Source: an uncultured Lachnospiraceae bacterium
Lineage (GTDB): Bacteria > Bacillota > Clostridia > Lachnospirales > Lachnospiraceae
Assembly (NCBI GenBank): GCA_910586555.1
Contig: CAJUJY010000097.1
Coordinates: 1 to 9,018, forward strand
Reading direction: 5' to 3'
DNA: 9,018 nucleotides
The notes under the pieces are model-generated. The model searched no databases. It saw only the letters and a list, made by a program, of their open reading frames with translations, and was not told the DNA's origin. This document shows positions 1-6,181 of the stretch, piece after piece. The position numbers were made by a program, and so were the translations under genes. Each line of letters begins with the position of its first letter. The first letter of the stretch is position 1.

Positions 1-441
1 GCTTACTTGAGTCTTCCAAGATTTGTGAGATTTTTGAAAATTGATTTCCGTGTCAGGGGGCAGTGTGTTGTTGACCCTGATGCCATGGTAGCATTTACTG
101 GAAACCAGCCAACACTTGGTTTAGATGTAAGCTGGAAAAATATAATAGGCCAGGCTTCTGGTGAAAGTTATAACATGAAGTTCAATGATCCAGGCAATGT
201 AGTAATTATACAGCCAAATGAAAGGAAATCTGGTTTAGATATAAGCATGGATGGCAGAAGGACAGGCAGCAGGCCGTCTTCCCAGAATAATATGTCAGTT
301 GGTAGTGCAGTGCACGAAACAGGTAACGCAATAGGCGGGGCAGGAGATGTATTGTCCCAGGCAGGCAGAATGCTTGGTGGTGGTGCAGGGAGTGGAAGCC
401 AGGGCGGTCTTGGCGGGATATTAGGCAGCCTGTTCAGATAG
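1..441 (+). pseudogene. AIM24-family protein, 5'-truncated (Ter-associated type)
   Basis: The frame is open from base 1 and stops at TAG 439-441. Only the part after about base 53 looks native. It resembles the C-terminal half of AIM24/TIGR00266-type beta-sandwich proteins: a VVDPDAMVAF strand, a turn, then GNVVIIQPNERK, followed by a Gly/Ser-rich tail (GGAGDVLSQAG, GGGAGSGSQGGLGG) ending GSLFR. The first 17 or so codons lie in the terminal inverted repeat and do not look like the family. No convincing start or ribosome site precedes TTG at 7, so that start is not trusted. AIM24 proteins are known neighbours of TerD and related stress genes, which fits the lyase fragment just downstream. Family assignment is by recognition of motifs only and is moderately sure. 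Confidence 0.6.
2..52 (+). repeat. Terminal 51-bp inverted repeat, left copy
   Basis: These 51 bases are the exact reverse complement of 8968-9018. Identity ends abruptly at the inner edge: the left copy continues TCAGGG and the right copy, read inward, continues CAGTAC. The copy lies in frame with the truncated AIM24-family gene and replaces its expected upstream coding sequence. The outer limit cannot be seen because the window stops there, so 51 bp is a minimum. It may be the end of an insertion sequence, an inversion site, or the overlap left by a graph-based assembler at a repeated sequence. Confidence 0.95.
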
Positions 442-478
442 GCTGCACCTGTATGTGGCTTGTAATGAAATTAAAGAC

Positions 479-510
479 AGCCATGTGGGTATTTAACCCG
501 CATGGCTCTT
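479..510 (+). terminator. Hairpin with short T-run after the AIM24 fragment
   Basis: Arms 479-490 (AGCCATGTGGGT) and 496-507 (ACCCGCATGGCT) pair over 12 bp with one G-T pair and a 5-base loop ATTTA. AAAG lies upstream and CTTT downstream, so it can act on both strands. The U-run is weak. It ends only a few bases before the ribosome site of the next gene, so it could be an intrinsic terminator or an attenuator. Confidence 0.6.
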
Positions 511-531
511 TATCAGAGGAGGGGACAAGAA

Positions 532-1008
532 ATGGTACAGGGCAAAAAAGTTAAAGGAAAAGAAATATTAAGTTATTCAATAGGCGGGCTGCTGTATATG
601 CCAGCAGTACGGGCTGATATAGCGGAAGTGGTTTGTACAAAGAAGTATGAAGGACTGTCCAGTGTGTGTATATGCCTGGAAGACAGTATTGCAGACAGCA
701 GCCTGGCTTTTGCAGAAAAGAAGCTGGTAGAAGCTTTATCAGCGATAAGCAGCAGTATTTCAGATAAAAACACAGATTTCAGTTTAATGGATTTACCTTT
801 AATATTTATACAGGTGAGGAATGGGAAACATTTAAAGGATATACACTCATTACTGGATTATGGGGTGCCTGTGTATTCCCAGATAATTTGTGGATATATA
901 CTTCCAAAGTTTGATACCATGAATATGGCAGGATATCTGGCAGCAGTAGATGAAATCAACATGGGATTTGTTTTTATACAGTTATTGGCTGGGATTATTA
1001 ACTTTTAA
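532..1008 (+). pseudogene. CitE/HpcH-like C-C lyase, 3'-truncated
   Basis: The start is ATG 532, because GAGGAGGGG at about 515-523 sits 8 bases before it; an in-frame ATG at 502 precedes that site and lies in the hairpin. The 158-residue product has the front of an HpcH/HpaI aldolase/citrate-lyase-like TIM barrel: GGLLYMPAVRADIAE near residues 18-32, CICLEDSIAD near 47-56 (the family's acidic strand), and LIFIQVRNGKHL with its Arg. PKFDTMNMAGYL near 125-136 is the next family motif. After INMGF the sequence turns into an unrelated hydrophobic tail and stops, well short of the usual 300-400 residues, so the Mg-binding second half is missing. Homologues occur in Ter stress biosynthetic clusters with ATP-grasp and phosphoribosyltransferase genes, consistent with the AIM24 remnant. 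It is probably non-functional. Confidence 0.65.
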
Positions 1009-1152
1009 TCCTGGTTTATTTTTTGTTTCAAAACCATTTTAGCAGATGTAACATTCTATAGTAAAACAGGCAGTGTAAACCAGGGATATGTCTTAATGAT
1101 ATTTTACAGTAACTATAAAATAGAACAAAATAAATCAGCAGTTTAGCCAGAG

Positions 1153-1166
1153 GGAGCACCAGCTCC
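1153..1166 (+). other. Small hairpin before the repeat-protein gene
   Basis: GGAGC (1153-1157) and GCTCC (1162-1166) form a perfect 5-bp stem with an ACCA loop, five bases before the CAGGAGAG ribosome site of the gene at 1185. It has no T-run, so it is not a terminator. It may tune translation or be chance. The rest of the 1009-1184 gap shows nothing convincing. Confidence 0.25.
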
Positions 1167-1184
1167 ATAACAGGAGAGAAAATT

Positions 1185-1610
1185 ATGAACAAAGAAGCAT
1201 TAAAAATAGTTGCAAAAGATGGTTATGCTTTACAATATGTAAAAGAGCAGATACCAGAATTTTGTTTAGAAGCAGTAAAGCAGGATGGTCTGGCTTTACA
1301 ATTTGTGAAAGAACAGACGCCAGAGGTTTGTCTGGCAGCGGTAAAACAGAACGGCTTGGCTTTACAGTTTGTGGAAGAGCAGACGTCGGAAATTTGCCTG
1401 GCGGCAGTAAAACAACGTGGTTACGCTTTATGTTATGTAAGGGAACAGACTCCTGGAATTTGTCTTGAAGCTGTTAAACAGGATTGCCGCGTCCTGTCAT
1501 TTGTACGAAAACAGACTTTGGAGGTTTGTATAGAAGCCGTAAAGCAGGACAGCAGGGCTTCCTGCTGGGTAAAAGATAAATCCATGTTAAACCAGCAGGT
1601 GGTTTTATAG
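1185..1610 (+). CDS. DUF4116-type 22-residue repeat protein
   Basis: ATG 1185 follows AGGAGAG at about 1172-1178. The 141-residue product is almost all repeat: a partial unit (1-20), then five units of exactly 22 residues (21-42, 43-64, 65-86, 87-108, 109-130) with consensus EQTPEVCLEAVKQDGLALQFVK, then a short tail. Each unit should form a helical hairpin, as in DUF4116-type repeats; these are thought to serve as solenoid protein-binding surfaces, with no enzymatic role known. Units 2-4 are most alike, while 4 and 5 drift (RVLSFVR, RASCWVK). There is no signal peptide or membrane segment. The same frame beyond the TAG carries more degraded repeat sequence, so the protein was probably longer once. 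Confidence 0.75.
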   Translation: MNKEALKIVAKDGYALQYVKEQIPEFCLEAVKQDGLALQFVKEQTPEVCLAAVKQNGLALQFVEEQTSEICLAAVKQRGYALCYVREQTPGICLEAVKQDCRVLSFVRKQTLEVCIEAVKQDSRASCWVKDKSMLNQQVVL

Positions 1611-1700
1611 TGTCAAAATCTTGGTTAAATGGAAATTTGTTTAAATTTAAAATGTGTAAAGAAGAAAACACCAGAATTTTATTTAGAAATTGTCAGGCAG
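1611..1700 (+). pseudogene. Decayed extra repeat units after the stop
   Basis: In the same frame as the repeat gene, beyond its TAG (1608-1610) and a second stop TAA (1626-1628), the translation reads MEICLNLK then CVKKKTPEFYLEIVRQ. This closely matches the repeat consensus (EICLAAVKQ and FVKEQTPEFCLEAVKQ). The two pieces fit if about a dozen residues were deleted in frame between them. The remnant runs into the hairpin at 1697. This is direct evidence that the gene has lost its C-terminal repeats by nonsense and deletion events. Confidence 0.6.
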
Positions 1701-1723
1701 GTATTTAAAGATACCTGCTTTTT
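1697..1723 (+). terminator. Intrinsic terminator after the repeat gene
   Basis: GCAGGTAT (1697-1704) pairs perfectly with ATACCTGC (1711-1718), with a 6-base loop TTAAAG and then TTTTT. It is a good rho-independent terminator. It ends 8 bases before the AAAGGAGG ribosome site of the next gene, so that gene needs readthrough or a promoter hidden in this stretch. Confidence 0.75.
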
Positions 1724-1746
1724 ACAATTTAAAGGAGGTTTTATTT

Positions 1747-1920
1747 ATGCAGTTTTTGAAAGTTGATGAAAATACCTTTCAGTGTGTGTTAACTACAGAA
1801 GATTTGCAGTTTGCTGGTATGCAGGTTATTGATATAATAACAGATAAGGATAAACTGTCTGGATTATTGTTTGCAGTCCTTCAGGAAGCAAATAAGTGTG
1901 CTTGCAAAATAAAAATGTGA
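1747..1920 (+). CDS. MecA N-terminal-domain-like small protein
   Basis: ATG 1747 has AAAGGAGG at 1731-1738 with 8-base spacing; the longer frame from 1690 starts inside the terminator and is rejected. The 57-residue product (VDENTFQCVLTTEDLQFAG, then DIITDKDKLSGLLFAVLQEA) has the pattern of the N-terminal domain of MecA/YpbH-type ClpC adaptors: a first strand, ENT, a T-ED-L turn, a D-helix with K-K spacing, and an LQEA helix. Full MecA proteins have about 200-250 residues with a C-terminal domain that docks to ClpC; here the frame stops right after the N-terminal domain. In the family this domain recognises substrates, so a lone copy could bind without delivering to ClpC, or may be a fragment. 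The match is by motif pattern only. Confidence 0.5.
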   Translation: MQFLKVDENTFQCVLTTEDLQFAGMQVIDIITDKDKLSGLLFAVLQEANKCACKIKM

Positions 1921-1953
1921 CAGATATAAATATAGGAAGGTTTTAGGAAAAGT

Positions 1954-2286
1954 ATGGACAGAAATATGATGATAAAATTAATGGAAGAGAATCCTGGTAT
2001 AAAAATTACACATGAATTGTTTGGAACTGATGAATTTATATATCAAAAGGATAATGGATATGTGTATGATGAAAACGGGTATCTCTTTGAAGACTGGTAT
2101 TCATCTGGTTTCGGCAAACATGATGGTATCAGGACAAGAAAAGGTGGTAACTGGGAGGATGGCTGGAAAATAGCAGAAAAATTTGATGTATGCAAAACTT
2201 TATCTGGTTCTGTGTCTGGAAAAATTATCTTTATAATAATTATTGCAAGGAATGCCAGTATTAACCGAAGATGTTGTTATTTTTAG
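1954..2286 (+). CDS. Hypothetical protein, Tyr/Trp-rich, probably altered C-terminus
   Basis: ATG 1954 follows AGGAAGG and AGGAAAAG in the 33-base gap after the MecA-like gene, so the two may be co-transcribed. The 110-residue product has a compact soluble part (residues 1-73) with KLMEENPGIKITHELFGTDE, then NGYVYDENGYLFEDWYS, then GGNWEDGWKI. This layout resembles small phage or mobile-element proteins (DUF2829-like, weak impression only). After WKI the composition changes to IIFIIIIA and a Cys/Arg tail that looks like read-through of non-coding sequence, so the native end may have been lost. Function is unknown. Confidence 0.5.
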   Translation: MDRNMMIKLMEENPGIKITHELFGTDEFIYQKDNGYVYDENGYLFEDWYSSGFGKHDGIRTRKGGNWEDGWKIAEKFDVCKTLSGSVSGKIIFIIIIARNASINRRCCYF

Positions 2287-2317
2287 GTTTGAAACAAATT
2301 TAAGACAGGAGGAAAGA

Positions 2318-2515
2318 ATGAAATTAATAGAAAAATTTAAAACAGAAGTATTAAACAGCCAGGACTCATTTGTAATCACAGAGCCTGGGGAGAGTGGTTA
2401 TAAGACACGTTATTTTGTCCAGGGAAATATTGGGGAAGCCAGGTATGTATATGGCTGCTATGGTTATAATAGTGCAAATTTTTATTCTGATATAAACAGG
2501 AAACTGGATTTGTAA
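2318..2515 (+). CDS. Hypothetical small protein
   Basis: ATG 2318 is chosen because ACAGGAGGAAAG lies just before it; an in-frame ATG at 2243 overlaps the upstream gene and has no ribosome site. The 65-residue product is soluble and aromatic-rich: KLIEKFKTEVLNSQDSFVIT, then GYKTRYFVQGNIGEARYVYG and YNSANFYSDIN. No family is recognised. It sits 31 bases after the preceding gene in the same direction and is probably its operon partner. Confidence 0.55.
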   Translation: MKLIEKFKTEVLNSQDSFVITEPGESGYKTRYFVQGNIGEARYVYGCYGYNSANFYSDINRKLDL

Positions 2516-2741
2516 TAGTTACAGTTCTTTTTGTGTATTCGTGGTGGTATCCTGATTCATATCTTGTGTTATCATCTCTGAGGCATATGCGCATGTAAGT
2601 GTACTGGATGAGTAGTGTGCCTGTGTGTTTGTTGTAATATGCCTTGGGTGATGTGAATTTGTTACCTGTTTTTTCTGTTTTGATTAGTTTCATTTTACGG
2701 GTATCAGGTTCTGTATAAATTCTGTTATAGGTTTTGTACAT
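2376..2741 (-). pseudogene. Possible minus-strand coding fragment
   Basis: A minus-strand frame of 121 codons is open from ATG 2741. The part that does not overlap the plus-strand gene (2516-2741) gives a plausible basic protein segment, with RKMKLIKTEKTGNKFTSPKA and YMRICLRDDNTRYESGYHHE, while the plus strand there is full of stops. Below 2516 it overlaps a better-supported plus-strand gene and looks like a shadow. There is no good ribosome site (only AGAGA eight bases before ATG). It may be the end of a minus-strand gene related to the one at 2775-3296, now displaced. Low confidence. Confidence 0.3.
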
Positions 2742-2774
2742 ACAATTATTCTCTAATGTTTAGTGCTATTTATG

Positions 2775-3296
2775 TTATCGGTAGATATTATGTAATAGTT
2801 TAGAAAGGTGGTATTTTAATGGAAAAAAGTACGAATTTACAGGTTTAGACAGGAGAGTCAGTGTGTCAGGGCGGTATGCTGTAGTGAGCCAGATAAGGGC
2901 TGTACGTTCTTTTGGTTCTTCTGCTGCTTTTAATGAAACAGGGTATGGAGTGCCTTTAAACCGGTTACTCCCGTCTTCAGTGCTGTCAGGTTGTATTTTG
3001 TATTTTAATATTAATCTGATATAGTCTTGGAGAAAGGCATAGCATTCTGTGCGTTCTAAAGATATAATATTTTTGTTTGTAATTTTATAGTTATGTATTT
3101 TGTATCTGAATGTGAACCTTGGTACTAGTGAGTAGTATATCTGGCACCTGTAATATTTACCTTTATATCCAATATATTCCAAAGTACTTTCACATGGTAT
3201 AAATCGGGTTGGTTTTTCGTACATTTCATACATTTTTATGTAAACTGAAACTTTATTAATTTCTATATCATATTCAAAAATATTATTAAAATTCAT
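2775..3296 (-). CDS. Hypothetical minus-strand protein with a foreign C-terminus
   Basis: The start ATG (3296-3294) has a strong site GGAGGT six bases before it on the minus strand; a longer frame to 3404 is rejected because it overlaps the divergent gene. The product has 173 residues. Residues 1-103 look genuine: MNFNNIFEYDIEINKVSVYI, IPCESTLEYIGYKGKYYRCQ, and a helix ECYAFLQDYIRLILKYK. From about residue 104 the frame runs antisense through the plus-strand KYEFTG remnant and is Pro/Thr-rich nonsense in appearance, so the native C-terminus is probably lost. No family recognised. The 46-base gap to the divergent gene at 3343 holds both ribosome sites and little room for promoters. Confidence 0.5.
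   Translation of the reverse strand: MNFNNIFEYDIEINKVSVYIKMYEMYEKPTRFIPCESTLEYIGYKGKYYRCQIYYSLVPRFTFRYKIHNYKITNKNIISLERTECYAFLQDYIRLILKYKIQPDSTEDGSNRFKGTPYPVSLKAAEEPKERTALIWLTTAYRPDTLTLLSKPVNSYFFPLKYHLSKLLHNIYR
2819..3024 (+). pseudogene. Frameshifted remnant resembling 'KYEFTG' N-terminal domain proteins
   Basis: AAAGGTGG (2804-2811) precedes ATG 2819, but that frame stops after nine codons (TAG 2846-2848). One base off, starting at the six-A run 2823-2828, the sequence reads KKYEFTGLDRRVSVSGR, then QIRAVRSFGSSAAFNETGYG, to TAG 3022-3024. This resembles the start of proteins in Clostridia that begin KKYEFTG...IRAVRDFG and continue into Gly/Asn beta-helix repeats. Restoring one A would give MEKKYEFTG. 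Past about 2990 the likeness ends where the minus-strand gene begins, so it is truncated as well as frameshifted. The family link is from memory of the motif. Confidence 0.45.
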
Positions 3297-3342
3297 GTAA
3301 CTACCTCCATAATAATTATAGTATAGAAAGGATTGATTGTAA

Positions 3343-4092
3343 ATGTTTAATTCAGAAAATTCAAAATTTAAAGCTGGGGATAGTGTAGTTTTAAGGAACA
3401 GCAAGTATAGGGGTGGCTGGTTAGAACATAATCTTGCTGGAGGCAGGTAAGTTGAATATACAGGTGATACCTCTTTTTATCCGCCAAAAACAACTGTTAC
3501 CAGAGTTTTAAAAAGAAAAGAAAATTCCATTAATGGAGTGCGTGAAGAATACTATTATGAAGTTTCTGGTTATCCTGGCAGCAGGTTCAGGGAAGACCTT
3601 TTAGAAGGGAAAGGTTCTGGTGGTTCTTGTATTGAATATGGTTCTGGTTTTTATGTTTCAGAAGTTTTAGAAATTGATTACAGGGCAAACGCTAAAATGT
3701 TTACAGAAGAAGATGTCCAGGAATTTGCACCAGATGTTTTAGGCAGTGCCACTTTCAATAAAGAAGACTTTTTCAAGAGCACTGAAACCTGTGAAGGGAC
3801 TGCAATTGTTTCTGTTGCAGGTATCTGGTATAATAATGAAACAGTTGAACTTGAACTGTATTTTGTTTTTGAAGGCGAAACTGACAGGCACAGGGTATTA
3901 GCACAAGGTCCTGCGGATACTGTCAGTTTAAGCCATCTTAAATTCAGCACTAGGAAAGCTGTGGGGCAGATGTTGGGAGAGCCTTCATTAAATCTGGCAA
4001 AATCTGGTGATGGATATTTTGCATTAGATGTATTTTGTGGTTCGATTGAAATACTTGATGTTTCTGAGATTGACACCGATGAACGGGATTAA
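3343..4092 (+). pseudogene. Hypothetical gene split by an in-frame TAA
   Basis: ATG 3343 follows GAAAGGA (about 3326-3332). The frame gives 35 residues, MFNSENSKFKAGDSVVLRNS then KYRGGWLEHNLAGGR, an SH3-like-barrel type opening, and meets TAA at 3448-3450. The same frame continues without a break as VEYTGDTSFYPPKTTVTRV to a stop at 4090-4092, 249 codons in all. A start at GTG 3538 has no usable ribosome site, so the split reading is preferred. The long part has GSATFNKEDFF, an acidic strand region (ETVELELYFVFEGETDRH) and an acidic end (EIDTDERD). No family is recognised. It could be a simple nonsense mutation or a sequencing error. Confidence 0.65.
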
Positions 4093-4137
4093 ACAGGTAC
4101 AGTCCAAATTCTGCATGTTTTAACTCTAATAGCAGTA

Positions 4138-4204
4138 AAACCTGTCTTGTCTGGATTTCTAAGTAGAATTTAGAAGCTTCTGGAAGACAGGTTTATTTTG
4201 TTTT
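4138..4204 (+). terminator. Intrinsic terminator with nested hairpin
   Basis: AAACCTGTCTT (4138-4148) pairs perfectly with AAGACAGGTTT (4184-4194) over 11 bp and is followed by ATTTTGTTTT. The long loop holds a second stem, TTCTAA with TTAGAA. It closes the split gene upstream and insulates the next transcription unit. Confidence 0.7.
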
Positions 4205-4257
4205 ATAATAATAGTCTTGTTAATGGGATTGCTTATAAGCCAGCCAGTAGCTATATC

Positions 4258-4286
4258 TTTACACAGATAAAGTGGTTTGTTATAAT
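4258..4286 (+). promoter_or_regulatory. Sigma-A-type promoter for the DUF4869/NTPase genes
   Basis: TTTACA (4258-4263) and TATAAT (4281-4286) are separated by 17 bases: a perfect -10 and a -35 with one mismatch to TTGACA. It lies 37 bases upstream of the DUF4869 start and after a terminator, so it most likely drives the genes from 4324 onward. Confidence 0.7.
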
Positions 4287-4323
4287 AAGCTAAATAAAAT
4301 TTTGGAGAAATGAAGGTGGTTTT

Positions 4324-4773
4324 ATGCTGTATATCCATGTAGGCCAGGTAGAAAGAGAATGTATAAGGACAATAGACCCTTATTTTAACCGGAATAAATC
4401 TAAAGACTGGTTTAACCGTGATGATGTAAAAAAAATTATTAAAAATATAGATTTATCTATAGCTGTAAAAGATGAATATATTGAGTCACCTGTGTTCGGA
4501 GGAATGTCGCCTACAAAGCTGTCAACAGGGTGTAAAGCAGTTATTTTGATGGCTGTGCTCGAAAAACCTTATATTTATGCAACAAAGTGTGGGGATAACT
4601 GTGTTCCTGATATTTTAGAAATTGCCAGGAATAAAGATGTCCATATTACATTACATCATATTATGCAGTTCCCGGAATCTGGTTTTGAAGCAGTGATAGC
4701 TGAGTCAGGAAAGAAGGTATGTACGTTTGGAGGGTTTGTTGATGAATACTATAGAATTAGAGATAATTTCTAA
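4324..4773 (+). CDS. DUF4869 family protein (copy A)
   Basis: ATG 4324 follows AAGGTGG at about 4313-4319. The 149-residue product is soluble and matches the length and pattern of DUF4869: SPV at 55-57, SPTKLSTGCKA at 62-72, ATKCGDNC at 86-93, a His pair at 111-112, and FPES at 116-119. The second copy at 6182 shares all of these blocks, so they are the conserved core. The CGDNC segment and nearby His could be a metal site or active site, but no activity is known to me for this family. Its last 32 bases overlap the start of the NTPase gene, so the two are translationally coupled and probably act together. Confidence 0.8.
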   Translation: MLYIHVGQVERECIRTIDPYFNRNKSKDWFNRDDVKKIIKNIDLSIAVKDEYIESPVFGGMSPTKLSTGCKAVILMAVLEKPYIYATKCGDNCVPDILEIARNKDVHITLHHIMQFPESGFEAVIAESGKKVCTFGGFVDEYYRIRDNF

Positions 4774-5830
4774 CCAGTACGTGTGTAAATTTCATTTTGA
4801 AAGAAGGATAAATGTTATTAAAGGGGACAGTGGTACTGGCAAAACTTCCTTATTAGAACTTGTAAGAGACACATCTCCTGATATTATTAAAAATATTTCT
4901 TTAGATGTACTGGTTGCTGATGACCTTGGCTGGAAAGCTTTGATGACTGCTTCAAAGAATGCTATAATTATTTTTGATGATTCCAATGTAATTGACAGTG
5001 CTGAATTTGCAAAATGTTGTTATGAGTATGTTGTTAAAAATAATTTATATTTATTAATTTTCAACAGAGAAAGTTTAAAAATAGAACAAAATGGTGAGGA
5101 ATCTGGATATATGCCACACATATCTTATAGTATTGACTCCATATACCGTTTATGCAATGATGGCATTAACCATTGGTTAGAACCATTTTATAATTTAAAT
5201 ACGCTTAACCAGTCCTCTAAATTAGATATTTGCATTACAGAAGATTCTTCATGTGGGTTTGAATTTTTTAATAAACTTTTAAATACAGTTCCAGTGGAAC
5301 ATTCTGATGGTGGAAAAAGTGCAATTGTTGATAAGATTGAAAGAATGCTCATAAAAGACAAAAATATACTTGTTGTATTTGACAGGGCAGCGTTCGGATG
5401 CGAAATCGAAAAATTTGTAAATAAGTTGAGGGATTACAATATAACAGTATTAGATTCTTATGAGTGTTTTGAAGAATTATTATTATGTAGTAACTTGTTT
5501 TTGAATAACCAGGAAGTTAAACGTGTGTTTAATAATTTGCCAGCCTATGCTAATAAATATTGTTTGTCATGGGAAGTATTTTTTGAAAAATTTCTTGCTT
5601 GTATAACTAAAGAAAAGCCATATAAGTATTTACATGGGAAGCGGTTGAGGGAATGTTATTTTGAAGAATGTGGTTCATTTTCATTTTGCACTTTTGAACT
5701 GTCACAAAAATGTGACCTGGATATTAAGGGAAGCAAATTGGACTGGTTATTAAAGGATACTAAATACTCATACCTTTTAACTTTTCATGATAATGGAAAA
5801 AATATCACCAGGAAAATGTCTGCTTTTTAG
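4742..5830 (+). CDS. Compact P-loop NTPase with TOPRIM-like C-terminal region
   Basis: ATG 4742 is chosen because GGAGGG (4729-4734) precedes it by seven bases; an in-frame TTG at 4727 is rejected. The product has 362 residues. Walker A is GDSGTGKTS (28-36), Walker B-like AIIIFDDSN (74-82), and a following strand YLLIFNRES (103-111) resembles a sensor strand. The Walker motifs are only about 45 residues apart, so there is no room for the coiled-coil or signature region of SMC/OLD ATPases. The second half has ICITEDSSCGFEFF (163-176), GGKSAI (190-195) and ILVVFDRAAFG (209-219), the order seen in TOPRIM domains (Glu, Gly-rich turn, Asp strand), though the DxD is degenerate (DRA). Residues 240-362 are unrecognised. 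A nuclease or nucleotide-sensing role next to DUF4869 is inference. Confidence 0.7.
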   Translation: MNTIELEIISNQYVCKFHFERRINVIKGDSGTGKTSLLELVRDTSPDIIKNISLDVLVADDLGWKALMTASKNAIIIFDDSNVIDSAEFAKCCYEYVVKNNLYLLIFNRESLKIEQNGEESGYMPHISYSIDSIYRLCNDGINHWLEPFYNLNTLNQSSKLDICITEDSSCGFEFFNKLLNTVPVEHSDGGKSAIVDKIERMLIKDKNILVVFDRAAFGCEIEKFVNKLRDYNITVLDSYECFEELLLCSNLFLNNQEVKRVFNNLPAYANKYCLSWEVFFEKFLACITKEKPYKYLHGKRLRECYFEECGSFSFCTFELSQKCDLDIKGSKLDWLLKDTKYSYLLTFHDNGKNITRKMSAF

Positions 5831-5929
5831 AGTTTGTTTTTAAGAGAATAACAAAAGATAATTTCATGCAGGCCAGAGTGTTGTTTTAATTATACTGTAG
5901 CATGTTTATGAAATGTTTATTAAAATTAA

Positions 5930-6181
5930 AAAATATTTTGCAAGTACCAGGTAAGTGTTGGTACAGGTACTATCGAAAACAGATGGGAAAGTCTTGAACA
6001 GGCAGCGGAAAGTAAATTGAAGAATAAAATTAGTTATGATAAAGGACATCTGCCAAAATGTTTAAAGCGTAATTCTTTGTGCAATACTTGCCGGCAAATA
6101 GATAACTGCAAATATAAACATCATGTATTTAAGCCAGATATACACATAAATGAAAATACAAACAGGATGGAGGTGTTTTAA
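5930..6181 (+). pseudogene. 5'-truncated Cys-cluster protein fragment
   Basis: This frame has no ATG, GTG or TTG with a ribosome site, but it is open for 83 codons from just after TAA 5927-5929 to TAA 6179-6181, and the translation looks genuinely coding: VGTGTIENRWESLEQAAESK, then GHLPKCLKRNSLCNTCRQID, then NCKYKHHVF. Cys 44, 51, 54 and 60 give C-x6-C-x2-C-x5-C, a likely zinc-binding cluster. It is probably the 3' end of a longer gene. Its stop overlaps the next ATG closely and carries that gene's ribosome site (GGAGGT), which suggests they were once coupled. The family is not recognised. The 99 bases before it (5831-5929) show nothing. Confidence 0.5.

Noticed and set aside
573..773. Minus-strand frame opposite the lyase fragment
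   Set aside because: It is antisense to a recognisable protein and has no ribosome site.
1262..1468. Second plus-strand frame inside the repeat gene
   Set aside because: It is periodic only because the true frame is a 66-bp repeat; the real frame has the ribosome site and family match.
1245..1574. CRISPR-like array from regular spacing
   Set aside because: The 66-bp periodicity is coding (22-residue protein repeats), with no distinct spacer and repeat segments.
1474..1671. Minus-strand frame over the repeat gene
   Set aside because: Shadow of the repeats with no start signal.
2823..2829. AAAAAAG as a programmed -1 frameshift site
   Set aside because: The heptamer is not in canonical phase with the ATG at 2819 and no downstream stimulatory structure was seen; an indel is simpler.
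3678..4076. 132-codon minus-strand frame
   Set aside because: Antisense to the continuous frame of the split gene; Ser/Thr/Pro-rich shadow with no ribosome site.
3538..4092. Independent gene starting at GTG 3538
   Set aside because: It lacks a ribosome site, and the frame runs upstream through protein-like sequence to the TAA at 3448.
4792..4986. Minus-strand frame over the Walker A region
   Set aside because: Antisense to a clear P-loop NTPase.
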